A stretch of DNA of 38,714 nt from Chara braunii (GCA_003427395.1 BFEA01000137.1:1608630-1647343); one strand, 5' to 3'; counted from the first letter of the stretch, positions 1 to 9,495 are shown. Translations and numbers: made by a program. Notes: a model not told the origin generated them from the sequence alone.

Positions 1-42
<42 letters not shown>

Positions 43-56
43 TCAGTCACTCGCTC

Positions 57-101
<45 letters not shown>
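1..101. repeat. Microsatellite tract (AC)n, (TCAC)n, (TCAA)n
   Basis: Bases 1-38 are pure AC dinucleotides, followed by a short TCAC-like stretch and then about ten TCAA units from 58 to 101. It lies just beyond the 3' end of the minus-strand Penelope-like element. Permuted-domain PLEs are known to favour microsatellites as insertion sites, so this may be the target, although about 130 bp of AT-rich sequence separates the two. Confidence 0.95.
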
Positions 102-228
102 CCCCTTTTTTGAAGTTTTTTCTTTATTTATTTTCAAATTTTGCATCTGCATTTTTTTTTAACACCTCATACCTCTGCAAAAAATAGAAATTTATTTCTA
201 AAAAAATACAGGTGAACTCAGAGACCAT
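102..228. other. AT-rich spacer
   Basis: T- and A-rich sequence with no open reading frame or recognisable signal. It is not shared with the other two copies of the PLE 3' UTR, so it is either extra 3' UTR or flanking DNA. Confidence 0.5.
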
Positions 229-694
229 ATAGATACAAAAATCAGGTGTCCATGGACTTTACGTATCACAACAAAGAACACCCAACAACGCTAGTAAAAA
301 TGTCCAGCGCTCGACCCTTCTGTCCGCTCCTCAGGCCAAGAGGAGTAAAAACTCCCGATAACTCTCTTTTATTTACTACGTACACCACACAGCCACACAA
401 GTGCCAACTCAATGTTACTCCCTACATCACCGTTGGTAACACAACCCGCCAACTCAGCAAAGAAAATTGGAAAATGAAAAATAAAAAATAAATAAAACAT
501 AAAAATAATAAATAATAAATAATAAAATTTACTTATCGTGAAACATCTCTCACATCGAACAACCCTACTAGGCCGATGTACCCAAGCCTCGTCATTGTTT
601 TCCTTTTCACTCTTTTTGGCCGCTGGCCGGTGGAGTCCTCCTTTTTTGAAAAAAGTTTCCAACCTTGAAAAATCTGTACCCTTGCAGCCTTTTC
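229..694 (-). repeat. PLE 3' UTR, copy A
   Basis: This segment directly follows the PLE stop codon (697-695, minus). It is closely matched by 13779-14234 and in part by 14481-14676, all in the same orientation. Shared landmarks on the plus strand include ATAGATACAAAAATCAGG near 229, a run of AATAAT repeats near 490-530, and GGCCGCTGGCCGG near 619. The match to the other copies stops at about 678. Its position after the reverse transcriptase and its repetition fit the partly tandem arrangement (pseudo-LTRs) described for Penelope-like elements. Confidence 0.75.
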
Positions 695-1655
695 TTAAGC
701 CGCTCCAAGCGTCCTTTTTTGTCCCTCCCACCCTCCCAAATTCTGTAATTCCCTCGCCATTTCCCACCAGAACTGAGTGTCCTTCTTCTTTGCAATCTTT
801 AGCAACCCCGCTTGAAAAACTTGCGGCGGGTAGTCATTCCCTTTCAATTCTTTTTGAAATATCATCAGGCTTCACCACAGTGAGAACCTGGCGTTGGAAT
901 TGTCCACAATACGGCTGATACCGTTTGAAACAATTTCGTACTTTTGAATCAACGGAGCGAACGAATCAAAATCCCTCAGGGTCTTGAAGTGCCCGTTCTT
1001 TCCTTCCCTGATGGAACCAAGGTTCTTGAATTTGTGAAAATTGTAGATCCATGCAGGCGGCACTGTGGCAATCAACCTTGTTTCTAAAAACTCAACAATG
1101 TTCTCCCCATTGTCGGTTCGTTCCAACAGAAGATCCCTGTGGTAACACTTCTCGATCTTGTCCAATACTCGATTTAGTTTGACAGCTCCCATCTCATCAT
1201 TTGCATCATACCATCCCACCAGGAGTAGATCATCAATAAAACGGTTGCCATTTATGTATTTTGCATCAGCACCCAAGGATTCCACAAACTGCTGCTCATC
1301 GTAAATACATAGGACATTGGCCAAAGGTGGGTTTGCCCTTCCTCCCATTGAAGTGCCAATAGTTTGCCGCAGAATCTGTGACTTCGCAAAGAAAAAGGTA
1401 TTGCCCAGCTGGATTCTTGTCAGAGAGATTAAGTCTGTCAATCTAATTGATTTCCAGCCCAATTCCCCATGCGATTTCCCGAGAGTCGCCTTCTTTCCCT
1501 TACTCTTCACTCAAATCCATTGATGCCCTTTATCCCGAACAACTTCAATCAGCCAACTTACTGCCTTTACAATCTCATCATGTGGTAGTCTCGTGAACAT
1601 CTCCCTTACATGATATGTTCTAAGTACGAATCAACTGTCCAGGCCCCATCTTCGG
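695..1655 (-). pseudogene. Penelope-like element reverse transcriptase, C-terminal part (Chlamys-like), split by E1
   Basis: This is the 3' third of a PLE reading frame; the rest is at 12801-9496. Reading down from 1651, a region like RT motif A (VREMFTRLPH) is followed by GTSMGGRANPPLAN near 1357 and the catalytic motif C as RFIDDLLL near 1236, i.e. an FIDD version of the usual Y/F-x-DD box. The thumb-like tail continues past the in-frame stop at 874 to a TAA at 697-695. Three in-frame TGA codons (1633, 1513, 874) interrupt it, with no frameshift. In motif A a histidine stands where the first catalytic aspartate is expected, so this copy would be inactive even without the stops. The family copies its RNA into DNA at the target site. 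The N-terminal side abuts the TCGG duplication that flanks E1. Confidence 0.85.
1652..1655. other. Target-site duplication TCGG, left copy of E1
   Basis: TCGG immediately precedes the TGTCGG end of E1 and recurs immediately after its CCGACA end at 9496-9499. Keeping one copy joins the two PLE halves in a single frame, which independently fixes both the duplication length and the element ends. Confidence 0.85.
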
Positions 1656-1666
1656 TGTCGGTGCGA

Positions 1667-1684
1667 ATACATTTACAAGGGTAT
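1667..1684. repeat. Subterminal palindrome of E1
   Basis: An imperfect inverted repeat, ATACATTT-AC-AAGGGTAT, lies 11 bp inside the left end. The homologous site in E2 (18645-18662) is perfect (ATACCCTT-AC-AAGGGTAT), and the E4 version (30027-30010, minus) is nearly so. Conservation in three copies suggests a functional end structure or a binding site for the mobilising enzyme. Confidence 0.7.
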
Positions 1685-2792
1685 CCGCCCTGGGTTTGCA
1701 AGTGACAGAAAATAGCTTGGCTTAGAGTTTAAGTACACCGCGCCAGGCGCGGCTGTGTCGGTGACTTATGTCGACAGGATGGTTGACTAGAATAAAGAGT
1801 GTGTGGGCGCCCAGATTTTTGAGGCGCGCGTGATCTTTTAATTGTTGATGACTGAAGGGTCGGCGTGATCACCGGCCAGAAGCTTTTTCTTCTGATTAAA
1901 CAGGGATTTAAAAAGATTATGTCTCGCTGATTGACGCGTTTGCCTGTGACCTGTGTGCACGTACGGAGGACGACATCGACGCCAATGTGACTTTGAAAAC
2001 GTTTCGGTAGTTCGGCGCGTAGGGCTGTGTCCGTTTATTTAGACGCCCGCCAGAGCTAGACCTAGACTCGGGCCTAGCGTTATCGGTTACGGCGTCGGAC
2101 TTTCATCTGAGAGGTTCAGGAAACGAGATCAGGTGGCAATGATGCGAGGGTATCAAAGTGGCGCAGACGAAGTGCGGGGTTGAAGGCCCGGCGGGACGAT
2201 CCCCCTTTGGTTTGTCGTTGGCAGTGTCAGGAGGGTACTAGCATTTTCACTCCCCACGAATTCGTATATTCTGACGATTGAAAATTTTTAGATAATTATT
2301 ATTCACACGTCTGTATTATTATTTACCCTTGCCCTGGCGCCCCGTTGACTTGGACGAGACGTCGGGCTTAATGGCCGTCATGGTAATTAGGGGACCTCGA
2401 GTATGCGCTTCTTTCGACGGGTCGTTCGGGCTCACCGTGGTTGTGATGTTGGTAAGATACCTGTGCACTGGCCATCCTGGGACGCGGACTAAGGAGTTCA
2501 ACGTGCGTACGAGCTGGTGGGCATATTGGCCAATAAGGTGGGAGAGAGTCCGCAGCGGAGGGGTTGGGTGCGGTTATACCCGCGGACTTTCCTCGACTGC
2601 GGTCCCTAGGGTTCTTGTTTGAACAAGTGCCACTACCACAAGGACCTGCGTCGGGCCATTCCACATAGACCCGCGTTTGGGCGTGTAAAAGACCCGCGCC
2701 CCGGCTCCGCGACTTGTCATGAGGGGCCTGAGTGGACTTACCTGTTGTAGGGCCCAAGGGGAGGCGGGCCCTGCCTGGAGGAAAAGGGGTAA
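1685..2792. other. E1 left region, no gene seen
   Basis: About 1.1 kb of moderately GC-rich sequence. The block near 2170-2260 resembles 19260-19340 in E2 and 29250-29170 (minus) in E4: each has a GGTTGA(G/A)GG motif followed by a C-rich run. Short open frames exist but are not preserved between copies. I see no coding evidence. Confidence 0.6.
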
Positions 2793-2963
2793 GGACAAGC
2801 GGGGCAGACTAGAAACCGGGCGCAGCGAAGGCCAGGAAGTGCAGTGTCACGACAAAAGTGCCGGGAGCAAAGGGGTACGGGGCAGAAATAGGCGGTCTGC
2901 TGAGCGAGCTGCTTCAACGGTCTCGGGTATGGGGCCGACAGACTGATCGAGCCGACTGTTAGC
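2793..2963. repeat. 171-bp duplication, left copy (assembly artefact)
   Basis: Bases 2793-2963 appear identical to 3002-3172, with a 38-bp sequencing adapter between them. A mis-joined pair of overlapping contig ends explains this better than biology. The true locus probably has one copy. Confidence 0.9.
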
Positions 2964-3001
2964 CTGTCTCTTATACACATCTAGATGTGTATAAGAGACA
3001 G
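2964..3001. other. Nextera mate-pair junction adapter (Tn5 mosaic ends), contaminant
   Basis: The 38 bp are CTGTCTCTTATACACATCT followed by its exact reverse complement, which is the Tn5 mosaic end of the Nextera mate-pair circularisation adapter. It is library-derived and not part of the organism's genome, and it creates a spurious perfect palindrome inside E1. Confidence 0.98.
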
Positions 3002-3172
3002 GGACAAGCGGGGCAGACTAGAAACCGGGCGCAGCGAAGGCCAGGAAGTGCAGTGTCACGACAAAAGTGCCGGGAGCAAAGGGGTACGGGGCAGAAATAG
3101 GCGGTCTGCTGAGCGAGCTGCTTCAACGGTCTCGGGTATGGGGCCGACAGACTGATCGAGCCGACTGTTAGC
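3002..3172. repeat. 171-bp duplication, right copy (assembly artefact)
   Basis: Second copy of 2793-2963, starting directly after the adapter and running into unique sequence at 3173. This copy is the one continuous with the rest of E1. Confidence 0.9.
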
Positions 3173-3559
3173 TGTGGCCGATTCCCTCCGCAATATCTCT
3201 TGGGGCAGCGCACAATGGCCGGAAGGAGGTCCTCTACGTAAGTCGTGGGGCCGGGTAGCGCTGCAATGCAGTGAGCGGAGCGGTAGCGAGACGGGTGACA
3301 AGGAGCGGGGAAAGAGTAGTAGCGAGGGGATGAACTTGAGCGGCTATCCGTGCCAGGAGCATTTGCAAGCAGACAGCGGAGCGGGAGCACAGGGCGGGGT
3401 GAACCTGAATCGGAGTCGCGTCCGGATACGGTCGAACGTGGGAACGAAAGGGGCGGGGTATGGCAATGATGGCCAGAGAGGGAGCAAGAAAATAGATCTC
3501 CCTCGATCCTTCACTTAATCGGGGGAGGGAAGAGGTGTTTTGAAGGTTTTTGGGGTAGG

Positions 3560-4140
3560 CGAACCACATAGCAGAGTCGGATTTTGATGAAAGTCAGTAG
3601 AATTGGAGTTAGAGAAGAAAGGGCTTGCGTCGGGGCTATGGCGGGTGAAGGAGGGATGAAGGCGGGAAGTGCATGCCAGCCTCGATTCGCAACGGATTTC
3701 GGCGAACCAAAAGCCGAATCCGAAGTTTTCTGATAGGGCGAGCGTGATGGCGCGGTTAGTTTAGGAGAAGAGTTAGTAAATTAAGAGCTAGACGAAGAAG
3801 AGGGTGCGACTAGCCATGGCGGGAGTTGAGAAGCGGGAAGGAGAAAAATCGATCATTAAGCCGCTGTTCGACCGTTTTTTGACAAACTGAAATGAAAATC
3901 CGGGATTTTGATGCCGGGCGAAGTCAGCTATGGGGTTAGTTTTCGAAGTAGGTTAGTAAGTCAGTAGGTGAGAGCGAATGTGACTGCGTACGACTTATGG
4001 CGGGAGTGATGGAGGTAAAAGGTGGGGAAACGAAATCGAGTACTCGACCGTTTCTTGGCCGTTCTCGACGAATTAGGATGCGAAATAGGGGTTATAGGGG
4101 CGGGCGAATCTAGTGGTATGGTTAGTTTTGGTGATAGTGT
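3560..4140. repeat. Tandem array of about 180-bp units in E1
   Basis: Three diverged units are marked by ATGGCGGG at 3638, 3816 and 3997 (spacings 178 and 181 bp), each with GTTAGTTT and GTTAGTAA further on. Each carries a potential hairpin; in the first, CGGATTTCGGC pairs with GCCGAATCCG across a short loop near 3690-3722. E2 has a matching but diverged region at about 20700-21060, where CACCCGTTT pairs with AAACGGGTG. The units are G- and A-rich on this strand and non-coding. Confidence 0.65.
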
Positions 4141-5860
4141 GGTGGTTTCGGCGCTATACCGAGTAGGAGCTACGACGGAGGGAATAAAAGGGGTCGAATG
4201 AACCCGGACACAGTGTGGTGCCGGGTACATCCAACGAAGGTAACGGAGAAGGAAGTACGAGCGAGGCGGAGAGACCTCATGCCGCACTCGTTTTTCGATG
4301 GAACTAAATGGGAGAGGGGGCTAGATTCGGGTAAGGGAAGCACTTACCTTGATTACTTGTAGTACAACAACCGCGGGGAGCCGTTTGAAGTAAGGATGAC
4401 TGAGCGGACTGTTTTCGGTCAGGCAGTGGGCAAGCGAGTAGGTGGGGCGGTTCACGCCCAATGGAGAAGGTTATCTGCAGTTGGTGACCTGGTTGGAACG
4501 TGAACCGCATGAGGGAAAGTAAGTGAGTTCGGCTCGTCCGCCCTATCAACAGAGGGGACGAGGATGTTGAGTTTCCAACAGTTGCCTGGTCGTATCCCGT
4601 TCCTTGAACCGGTTCTGGTCGACGTTTTCTTTACTGTTGCCCCCCCCTGCCTGCGTGCCACTATTTTGCAACCCCCTCCCTACTGATTGCTTACCACGGG
4701 GTGTACGGAGTCGACCACAACTGACGACCAACTGTGTTTCTATAGAGAAAGGGAGAGAGAGAGAGAGTAGACAAATTAAATGTTGCTGACCGGTGCTTTC
4801 CCCGGCTTGCAGGAGGAAGTAACAAGGATTAACAGACTGAGGGGTCTGCCTTGATTCTGTGGGTGGTGGTGCGTGGCCGTTCTTAGTTGGTGGAGTGATT
4901 TGTCTGGTTGACCCCGTTAACAAACGAGATCTTAGCTTGCTAAGCAGCTACGCGGGGACTTTTCCTCGTGGCCAGCTTCTTAGAGGGCCCGTTGGACGAC
5001 TACCCAACGGCAGTTTGAGGCAACGACAGGTCTGTGATGTCCTTAGGAAACTTACCAAGCCCAGATATAGCAGAGGGATGAACTCTTTTTGAGTCTACAG
5101 ACTCATAGGACAATTGTTATTTGCATGTTTAGAACTGTAGGCAGTGGACGAACATCTGTGGTGGTTTAAGGGTGAGGTGGAGAACTGTAGTAGTCGGAAG
5201 TTACTGATAGTGGAAATCTACTGTTGTAGATTCAGAAAAGTGTCGTTGCGGATACTGCTGGTGGAAGGCCAAGTGGTTGCCAGTGCGGAGTTGTTGAGAG
5301 TTAATGGTTGCACTGTCGTTTCTTCTACGCAGGACAACGAGGAGGAGGGGTTGGATGGAAAGGCATGTCTGTTAGCCTGCGCGCCCGTTCGGTTGCCCGC
5401 GCTGGGGTGAGGGGGCAGGCTAGGAAGCGGTGACCTTCTGTGTTGCCCCCTTTGGTGTGGGCTCCACAGTCTTGCTTCGACTCCAGTGCTTCAGCAGCGG
5501 TTGTTGAGATTACTACAGGCTATTGCACGGCCTTGCGAAAGGCTGCTCAGTGCCATGTGACAACAGTTAGACCACGGGAGTGAAGGTGTTGAGTAAAGGG
5601 GGTGATTGGGCTGTAAGGAGAATTATGGCTGCGAACTGAGGCTTTAGTCAGAAGCAGAGGCACCATGACTAAAGAGGACCGACCGAGTTCTACGACGGGG
5701 ACATCGCTGCGAGTTGAAGGGGCATCAGGGAGTCAACGGTTGGTGGTTTGGTTTCAGTTAACCAGGCTACTGCGCGATTTGGCTTCCATTGCGGGGCCCT
5801 CAGGCGACTGAAGATTGGAAGGCCTTCTCCTGCGAGTCTGAGCGCACCCTTTTTGTATCT
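4141..5860. other. E1 central region, no gene seen; short (GA)n at 4749-4768
   Basis: Non-coding stretch with a GAGAGAGA tract at about 4749-4768. It holds a strong hairpin at about 5216-5233 (AATCTAC, loop, GTAGATT). A (GA)n tract in a similar sequence context appears in reversed form at about 26970-26985, which supports placing 26116-27220 in E4. The reading frames here are short and lack family resemblance. Confidence 0.55.
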
Positions 5861-5879
5861 GAGTGACTCAAATTCCCTC

Positions 5880-6055
5880 TCTCTGCCCTTCTTACTCTAA
5901 GTCTAGTCTATTTGGTGCCGAGAGGAAGGTGGCAGGCGGGATTGTAACCCGTAATCCGCGCCAAGGCCTTGTGGGGGGGTTCGCCCCACCGATTGCGGGA
6001 GCTCTGTCGAAACTCAGGAGGAGTTCAGGAGGCAGGGAACTGAAAGGTAACAATT
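5880..6055. repeat. Conserved block shared by E1, E2 and E4
   Basis: CTAAGTCTAGTC, then GAGAGGAAGG, GGCAGGCGGGATTG, AACCCG, a CCACCGATTGCGGGAGCTCTG-like stretch and GGAGGCAGGGAAC occur in order here, at about 22318-22460 in E2 and in reverse complement at about 17090-16930 in E4. It is one of the best conserved internal parts of the family. GGGATT and AACCC can pair. No coding potential is kept across the copies. Confidence 0.8.
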
Positions 6056-6306
6056 GCTTCCCTTCTATATACCCTGGTATAACCCCTACCTGTACGTCCT
6101 GCTACGTTTGACTTAGTATACTGTATGCACCCCTACTTTGACTTTGGTTTGAGTGACAGGAAATAACTCAGATCAAGTAAAGGAATGTATGCGAAATCAC
6201 AGTTCCAGTTTTGTTGATTGCTTGAACGTAGACTGTGAACAAGAAGGGGTTGCATCTGGGGGAAGGATGGGAGAAAGGTGGTTTGTCTGAGGCTGGCAGG
6301 GTCTTA

Positions 6307-7136
6307 TGGGGTCAGGCATGTTCCATAAGACTGGACGGTCTGACCGCTGTGTTCTATTTTTGAATTGTATGGAGAGTCAGACTAGTTCCATATGATTGGA
6401 CGGTCGGATTGCTCTCAATCGTGAGGGTTTGGCTGTGGCTGACTTTTCACGGGCCGAATCTGTACCATAACATTAGAGGGTTTTGGTTGCCATGTTTGAT
6501 TCGGGTTTTGGTTTGTTTCTTTTGTTGTTGGTTGAGGAGGTTTGAGCAAGTCCATAAGATTGGATGACTCAGCCCCTTCCTGTTTCATTCTAAGGGACTA
6601 ATTATCGCTGAGGGCAGGGCATGTCCATAAGATTGGACGGCCTCGGACTCATGCCGCATACAGTGGATCAGAGAGAAACGAACCTGGCAGAGGACCGGAT
6701 ATGTTCCATAAGATTGGACGGTCTGGTCCAAAGCCTCACACATGTTGGAACCCAAAAGGATAAATTTTGGCTATATTTTATACTATCCTATTTATGAACA
6801 GGCTAGTCAGGCATGGGTTCCATAAGATTGGACGGCCTGGCTATAGCTTATCATGAAATGAACAGAGTATAACTAAGAGTATAATTGAAGGTAACCCTGG
6901 GCAGGCTGGGCCTTGTTCTAAGATGAACGGCTTAGTCCTATGCCCAACTTTTTAACACTAAGCTCAGAGAGGTATATATAATTTGGATATTAAACGGTTC
7001 AGGGCGGTTGACCCTTGTTCTAAGATGAACGGCTTAGTCATATGCCCCAAAAGGAAGAGAGAAGTAGTTGTGCAACCTGTTCGTGTATACTCAATGGCTG
7101 AGTCAGGCAGGTTCCATAAGATTGGACGGCTTGACT
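6307..7136 (+). repeat. Hairpin array I of E1 (loop TAAGAT)
   Basis: About nine units, 65-110 bp apart, at roughly 6310, 6375, 6545, 6618, 6692, 6806, 6898, 6995 and 7101. Each has an inner hairpin TCCA-TAAGAT-TGGA (loop variants TAAGAC and TATGAT) or GTTC-TAAGAT-GAAC (6915-6928, 7017-7030), so the inner stem changes on both sides while the loop is kept. Most have an outer stem that also changes in a compensating way: GGTCAG with CTGACC (6310/6340), GGACC with GGTCC (6692/6725), CAGGC with GCCTG (6808/6835), AGTCAGGC with GCTTGACT (7101/7129). A degenerate unit may lie near 6470. The role is unknown; RNA structure or protein-binding sites are the obvious options. Confidence 0.85.
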
Positions 7137-7219
7137 TTATGGCCTATGCAAGCTGGGTATAAGGGAATAAAGCATTGAGAAAGTACGAACTATTGTTTGC
7201 GAAGTTTGACTTGGGGTGG

Positions 7220-7229
7220 TGAGAGTACT
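7220..7229 (-). promoter_or_regulatory. Possible minus-strand splice donor, conserved in E2
   Basis: Read on the minus strand this is AAAAGTAAGTAC. The homologous E2 site (about 23490-23500) reads AAAGGTAAGTAC, a strong donor consensus, inside an otherwise well conserved stretch. Function is not shown. Confidence 0.3.
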
Positions 7230-7444
7230 TACTTTTGTGTGTTGGCCTGCATGTGACTGAGTGAGGCTCCTACTTGGTGTGAGTTTCAGTTTGACACGTA
7301 GTTGGTGTAGTTGCTTGCCACGTGCAAGAGCGATAGGAGTTAGTTCAATTACTGCATTTTTTTAGCTAAGTTTTTTCACTTAGAGCGATTCTCGCATTTT
7401 TTTAGATCCTCTGTTATACTTGGCTTAGTATAAATTTTGGTAAG

Positions 7445-7745
7445 TTATTTTCTCTACGAGAAGCGCTGCCGAAATTTCTGCAAATCCAAGGAGTTAGTCA
7501 AATCTTAACTTGCCAAAGTTCAACTTGTCTAAAGTTTATATGTGGCTTAGTAAGAATGTGGAAAGTCTCCCTTTCTAAAGGGAGTGTTACCCAAATTTTT
7601 GCTAAATCAGAGAGTTAGACAAAATTGGACTTTGGAAAGTCAAAGGCTATTTTTGTTTTCATATTAAGGCAGATATAAATTTCTGAAAAGACATTTTTCC
7701 TATAGGAAGCGCTGACAAAATTTTCTTACTTTAAAGGAGATAGAG
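7445..7745 (+). repeat. Hairpin array II of E1 (T-rich, GCGCTG units)
   Basis: Three units of 117-130 bp. Each begins with a hairpin: TTCTC-TAC-GAGAA (7450-7462), CTCCCTT-TCTA-AAGGGAG (7567-7584), TTCC-TATA-GGAA (7697-7708). Each is followed by AGYGYTR, then AAATTT and a GGAG-TTAG or GGAGATAG motif. The stems differ between units but remain paired. E2 has the same three units at about 23718, 23837 and 23965. Confidence 0.8.
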
Positions 7746-7989
7746 TATATTTTGACAGGTTGCGATTATGGCGATCCACTCTGTATAGGGGAGATTATGC
7801 CAGGATCTACCTTTGCTTTGAACACTGCTTAGAGGTAGATTTAGGCCTAGTAAGCTAGGGAGATTTGGGCGAGAGCGTATTATGAAGTTGTATTCTCCAT
7901 ACACTTATGATTTCAGCATGGAGATTGGTCTGCCTTGTGTTACAGGTCGTCTTGATCGTTGGATTCAAGACTTGAACTAGTTTCAGCCT

Positions 7990-8028
7990 GATCCTACGAG
8001 GATCGTCTTCTGTTATCAGTGATAACAG
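7990..8028. repeat. Two adjacent palindromes in E1
   Basis: GATCCT-ACG-AGGATC (7990-8004) is followed by the near-perfect palindrome CTGTTATCAGTGATAACAG (8010-8028, 9-bp arms). E2 keeps the second as CTGTTATCACTAATAACAG near 24279, then GTCGGTTGCCGATTCGTCGG in both copies. Confidence 0.7.
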
Positions 8029-9495
8029 GTCGGTTGCCGATTCGTCGGCTTACGATTCAAGTCCAATTCACTCATGCCGTTCAACCTAAAGACTTTAGCC
8101 TTGTGATTGAACTGTTTTGTTGTGTTTTCACCCGGACTTTATTCAATGGTTATCCAATAAAAGTACGGAGTATTTATGTAAGAGTTGCACGAGTGAGGCT
8201 TGTATGGCTAAGACGAGGGGTATGAGTACAACGAATGGTCGAAATTGTCCCCATGTAGTGCGTGGACTCTTGTCGAATCTTTGATGTGATTGCAGGTATG
8301 GTTGTGGTTCGGACTCTGGATGTGATTATCTGCAATTACATACATATATGGTTGAGAGGAGCCCCACCGTGACTTTGAGAAGTGATCGTCCTATGTAAAT
8401 AAACCTTATGTATATATTTATAAGTGTCTCGGGTATGCGCGCGGCTTACAGTGATCGTGCGCGAGGGTTAACCAGATTTGGGTTTGAGTAAAAAGGAAGA
8501 CCCTTTGTTATCCTTTGCTTTTTGGAGTTTTTATAGTTGGACGTTATAGTCTGTGGCAGTCGTCAAAGTCAACCCCCTTGACTTTCGCCCAGGCCCGGAG
8601 TGGGACTCATCTCCAGGGCAGTAAGAAGCGACTGCCACCACGGGTATAGACCTGCGTACCACCCACTGTGCACAAAGTGCAGAAGAGGGTGTGTGGTCTT
8701 CAACCGCGCATGGCGGTTGTCCAGCGTCGATTGATTAACCCTCAAGGCGCGTGTCAGCCGACACTTAAGTGTCGAATGCGACCCTCGAGATTAACGAGGA
8801 CCGCGTGAGTATGGGTACTACATAGTACGCCATCACTGCGACCGCTTGCGTACTTCTGCATTGCGAGTCGATATGAGTTAGCCCTGCATCGGCGCAGTTT
8901 TATACCGAGTCTCGCGTGCGACGCCTATTCGATTTTCGCATTGGAAAGTTATGGGTTGGCTACCGAGGGGCTAGGAGCGTTGCCGCATTGTTTGTGTAAT
9001 GTCGTTTCGTGTGCGTGTGTGTGCATTTTATTTTTGTGTTCGTAAAGTGGTGTGCGCATGGTGTGTGGGATGCGTCCTAGTCGACCGACGACGAGTCGCG
9101 CTTGGGACCTCAGCCCCCCAAGATGTCGGTTCGCGTGCGGGTCCGATAGGCGTATTACCGCGTGTAGCCCCTATGCTACAGCGAATGAAAAACGCCCTCG
9201 GCTGGTCCACCTGTGCGATTGCAACCGAGGAGCTTTCGTACTGTGGACTGGTAGCTCGGTGGGGATACACCCACCGAAGGGAGGTGACAACTCCCATAAG
9301 GTGGAGGTAAGTTGTACCTCGTGTAGGCTCTATCCTGTCGTAGGGGCTTGGGAGAGGTATGGCTGGCGCACTCGGCCGGAGCGACCTAAGGAAGCTTCAT
9401 TTGTGTGTTCGCGGCAAGGTTGGTCCAACTCCTGCGTGACACGGCCGAGAGGGTCCCGCGCTGCCGCGTGCGGTGCAGGACCGAAGCGCCCGACA
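8029..9495. other. E1 right-terminal region, conserved, non-coding
   Basis: This 1.4 kb aligns with 24300-26115 of E2. The last part is the best conserved of the whole element: GGGGCTAGGAGCGTTG, GATGCGTCCTAGTCGACCG, GCGCTTGGGACCTCAG, GAAACGCCCTCGGCTGGTCC and GGTCCCGCGCTGCC occur in both. Open frames here (for example 9052-9597) are not maintained in E2, so I read it as structured or terminal sequence and not protein-coding. If E1 is an LTR this would be the R-U5 side. Confidence 0.65.

Larger units (their letters stand above)
1656..9495 (+). mobile_element. Element E1: 7840-bp non-coding element with TGTCGG...CCGACA ends
   Basis: E1 begins TGTCGGTGCG and ends CGCCCGACA, giving 6-bp inverted terminal repeats, and is flanked by a 4-bp TCGG duplication inside a PLE reading frame. 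E2 (18634-26115) is a diverged full-length relative in the same layout, and E4 (minus, from 30039) is a third. No convincing protein is encoded: the reading frames are short and not kept between E1 and E2. Instead it carries a subterminal palindrome (1667-1684), a 180-bp tandem array (about 3560-4140), a block shared by all three copies (5880-6055), two hairpin arrays (6307-7136, 7445-7745) and a well conserved last 1.2 kb. The TGT...ACA ends with a 4-bp duplication fit both a long terminal repeat left alone by recombination (a giant solo LTR) and the termini described for Ginger DNA transposons. The strand is chosen from the order shared with E2; transcription direction is unknown. Confidence 0.8.

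Noticed and set aside
2964-3001. Bacterial Tn5 insertion or a real palindrome
   Set aside because: It is only the two 19-bp mosaic ends joined head to head, exactly the commercial mate-pair adapter, with no transposon body.
2319-3569. Many 60-140 codon frames on both strands in GC-rich E1 DNA
   Set aside because: Expected by chance at this composition, partly created by the artefactual duplication, and not conserved in E2.
6307-7136. CRISPR-like array of repeats and spacers
   Set aside because: Repeats are imperfect, spacing is uneven, intervals are conserved between E1 and E2 and not unique, there are no cas genes, and the context is eukaryotic.
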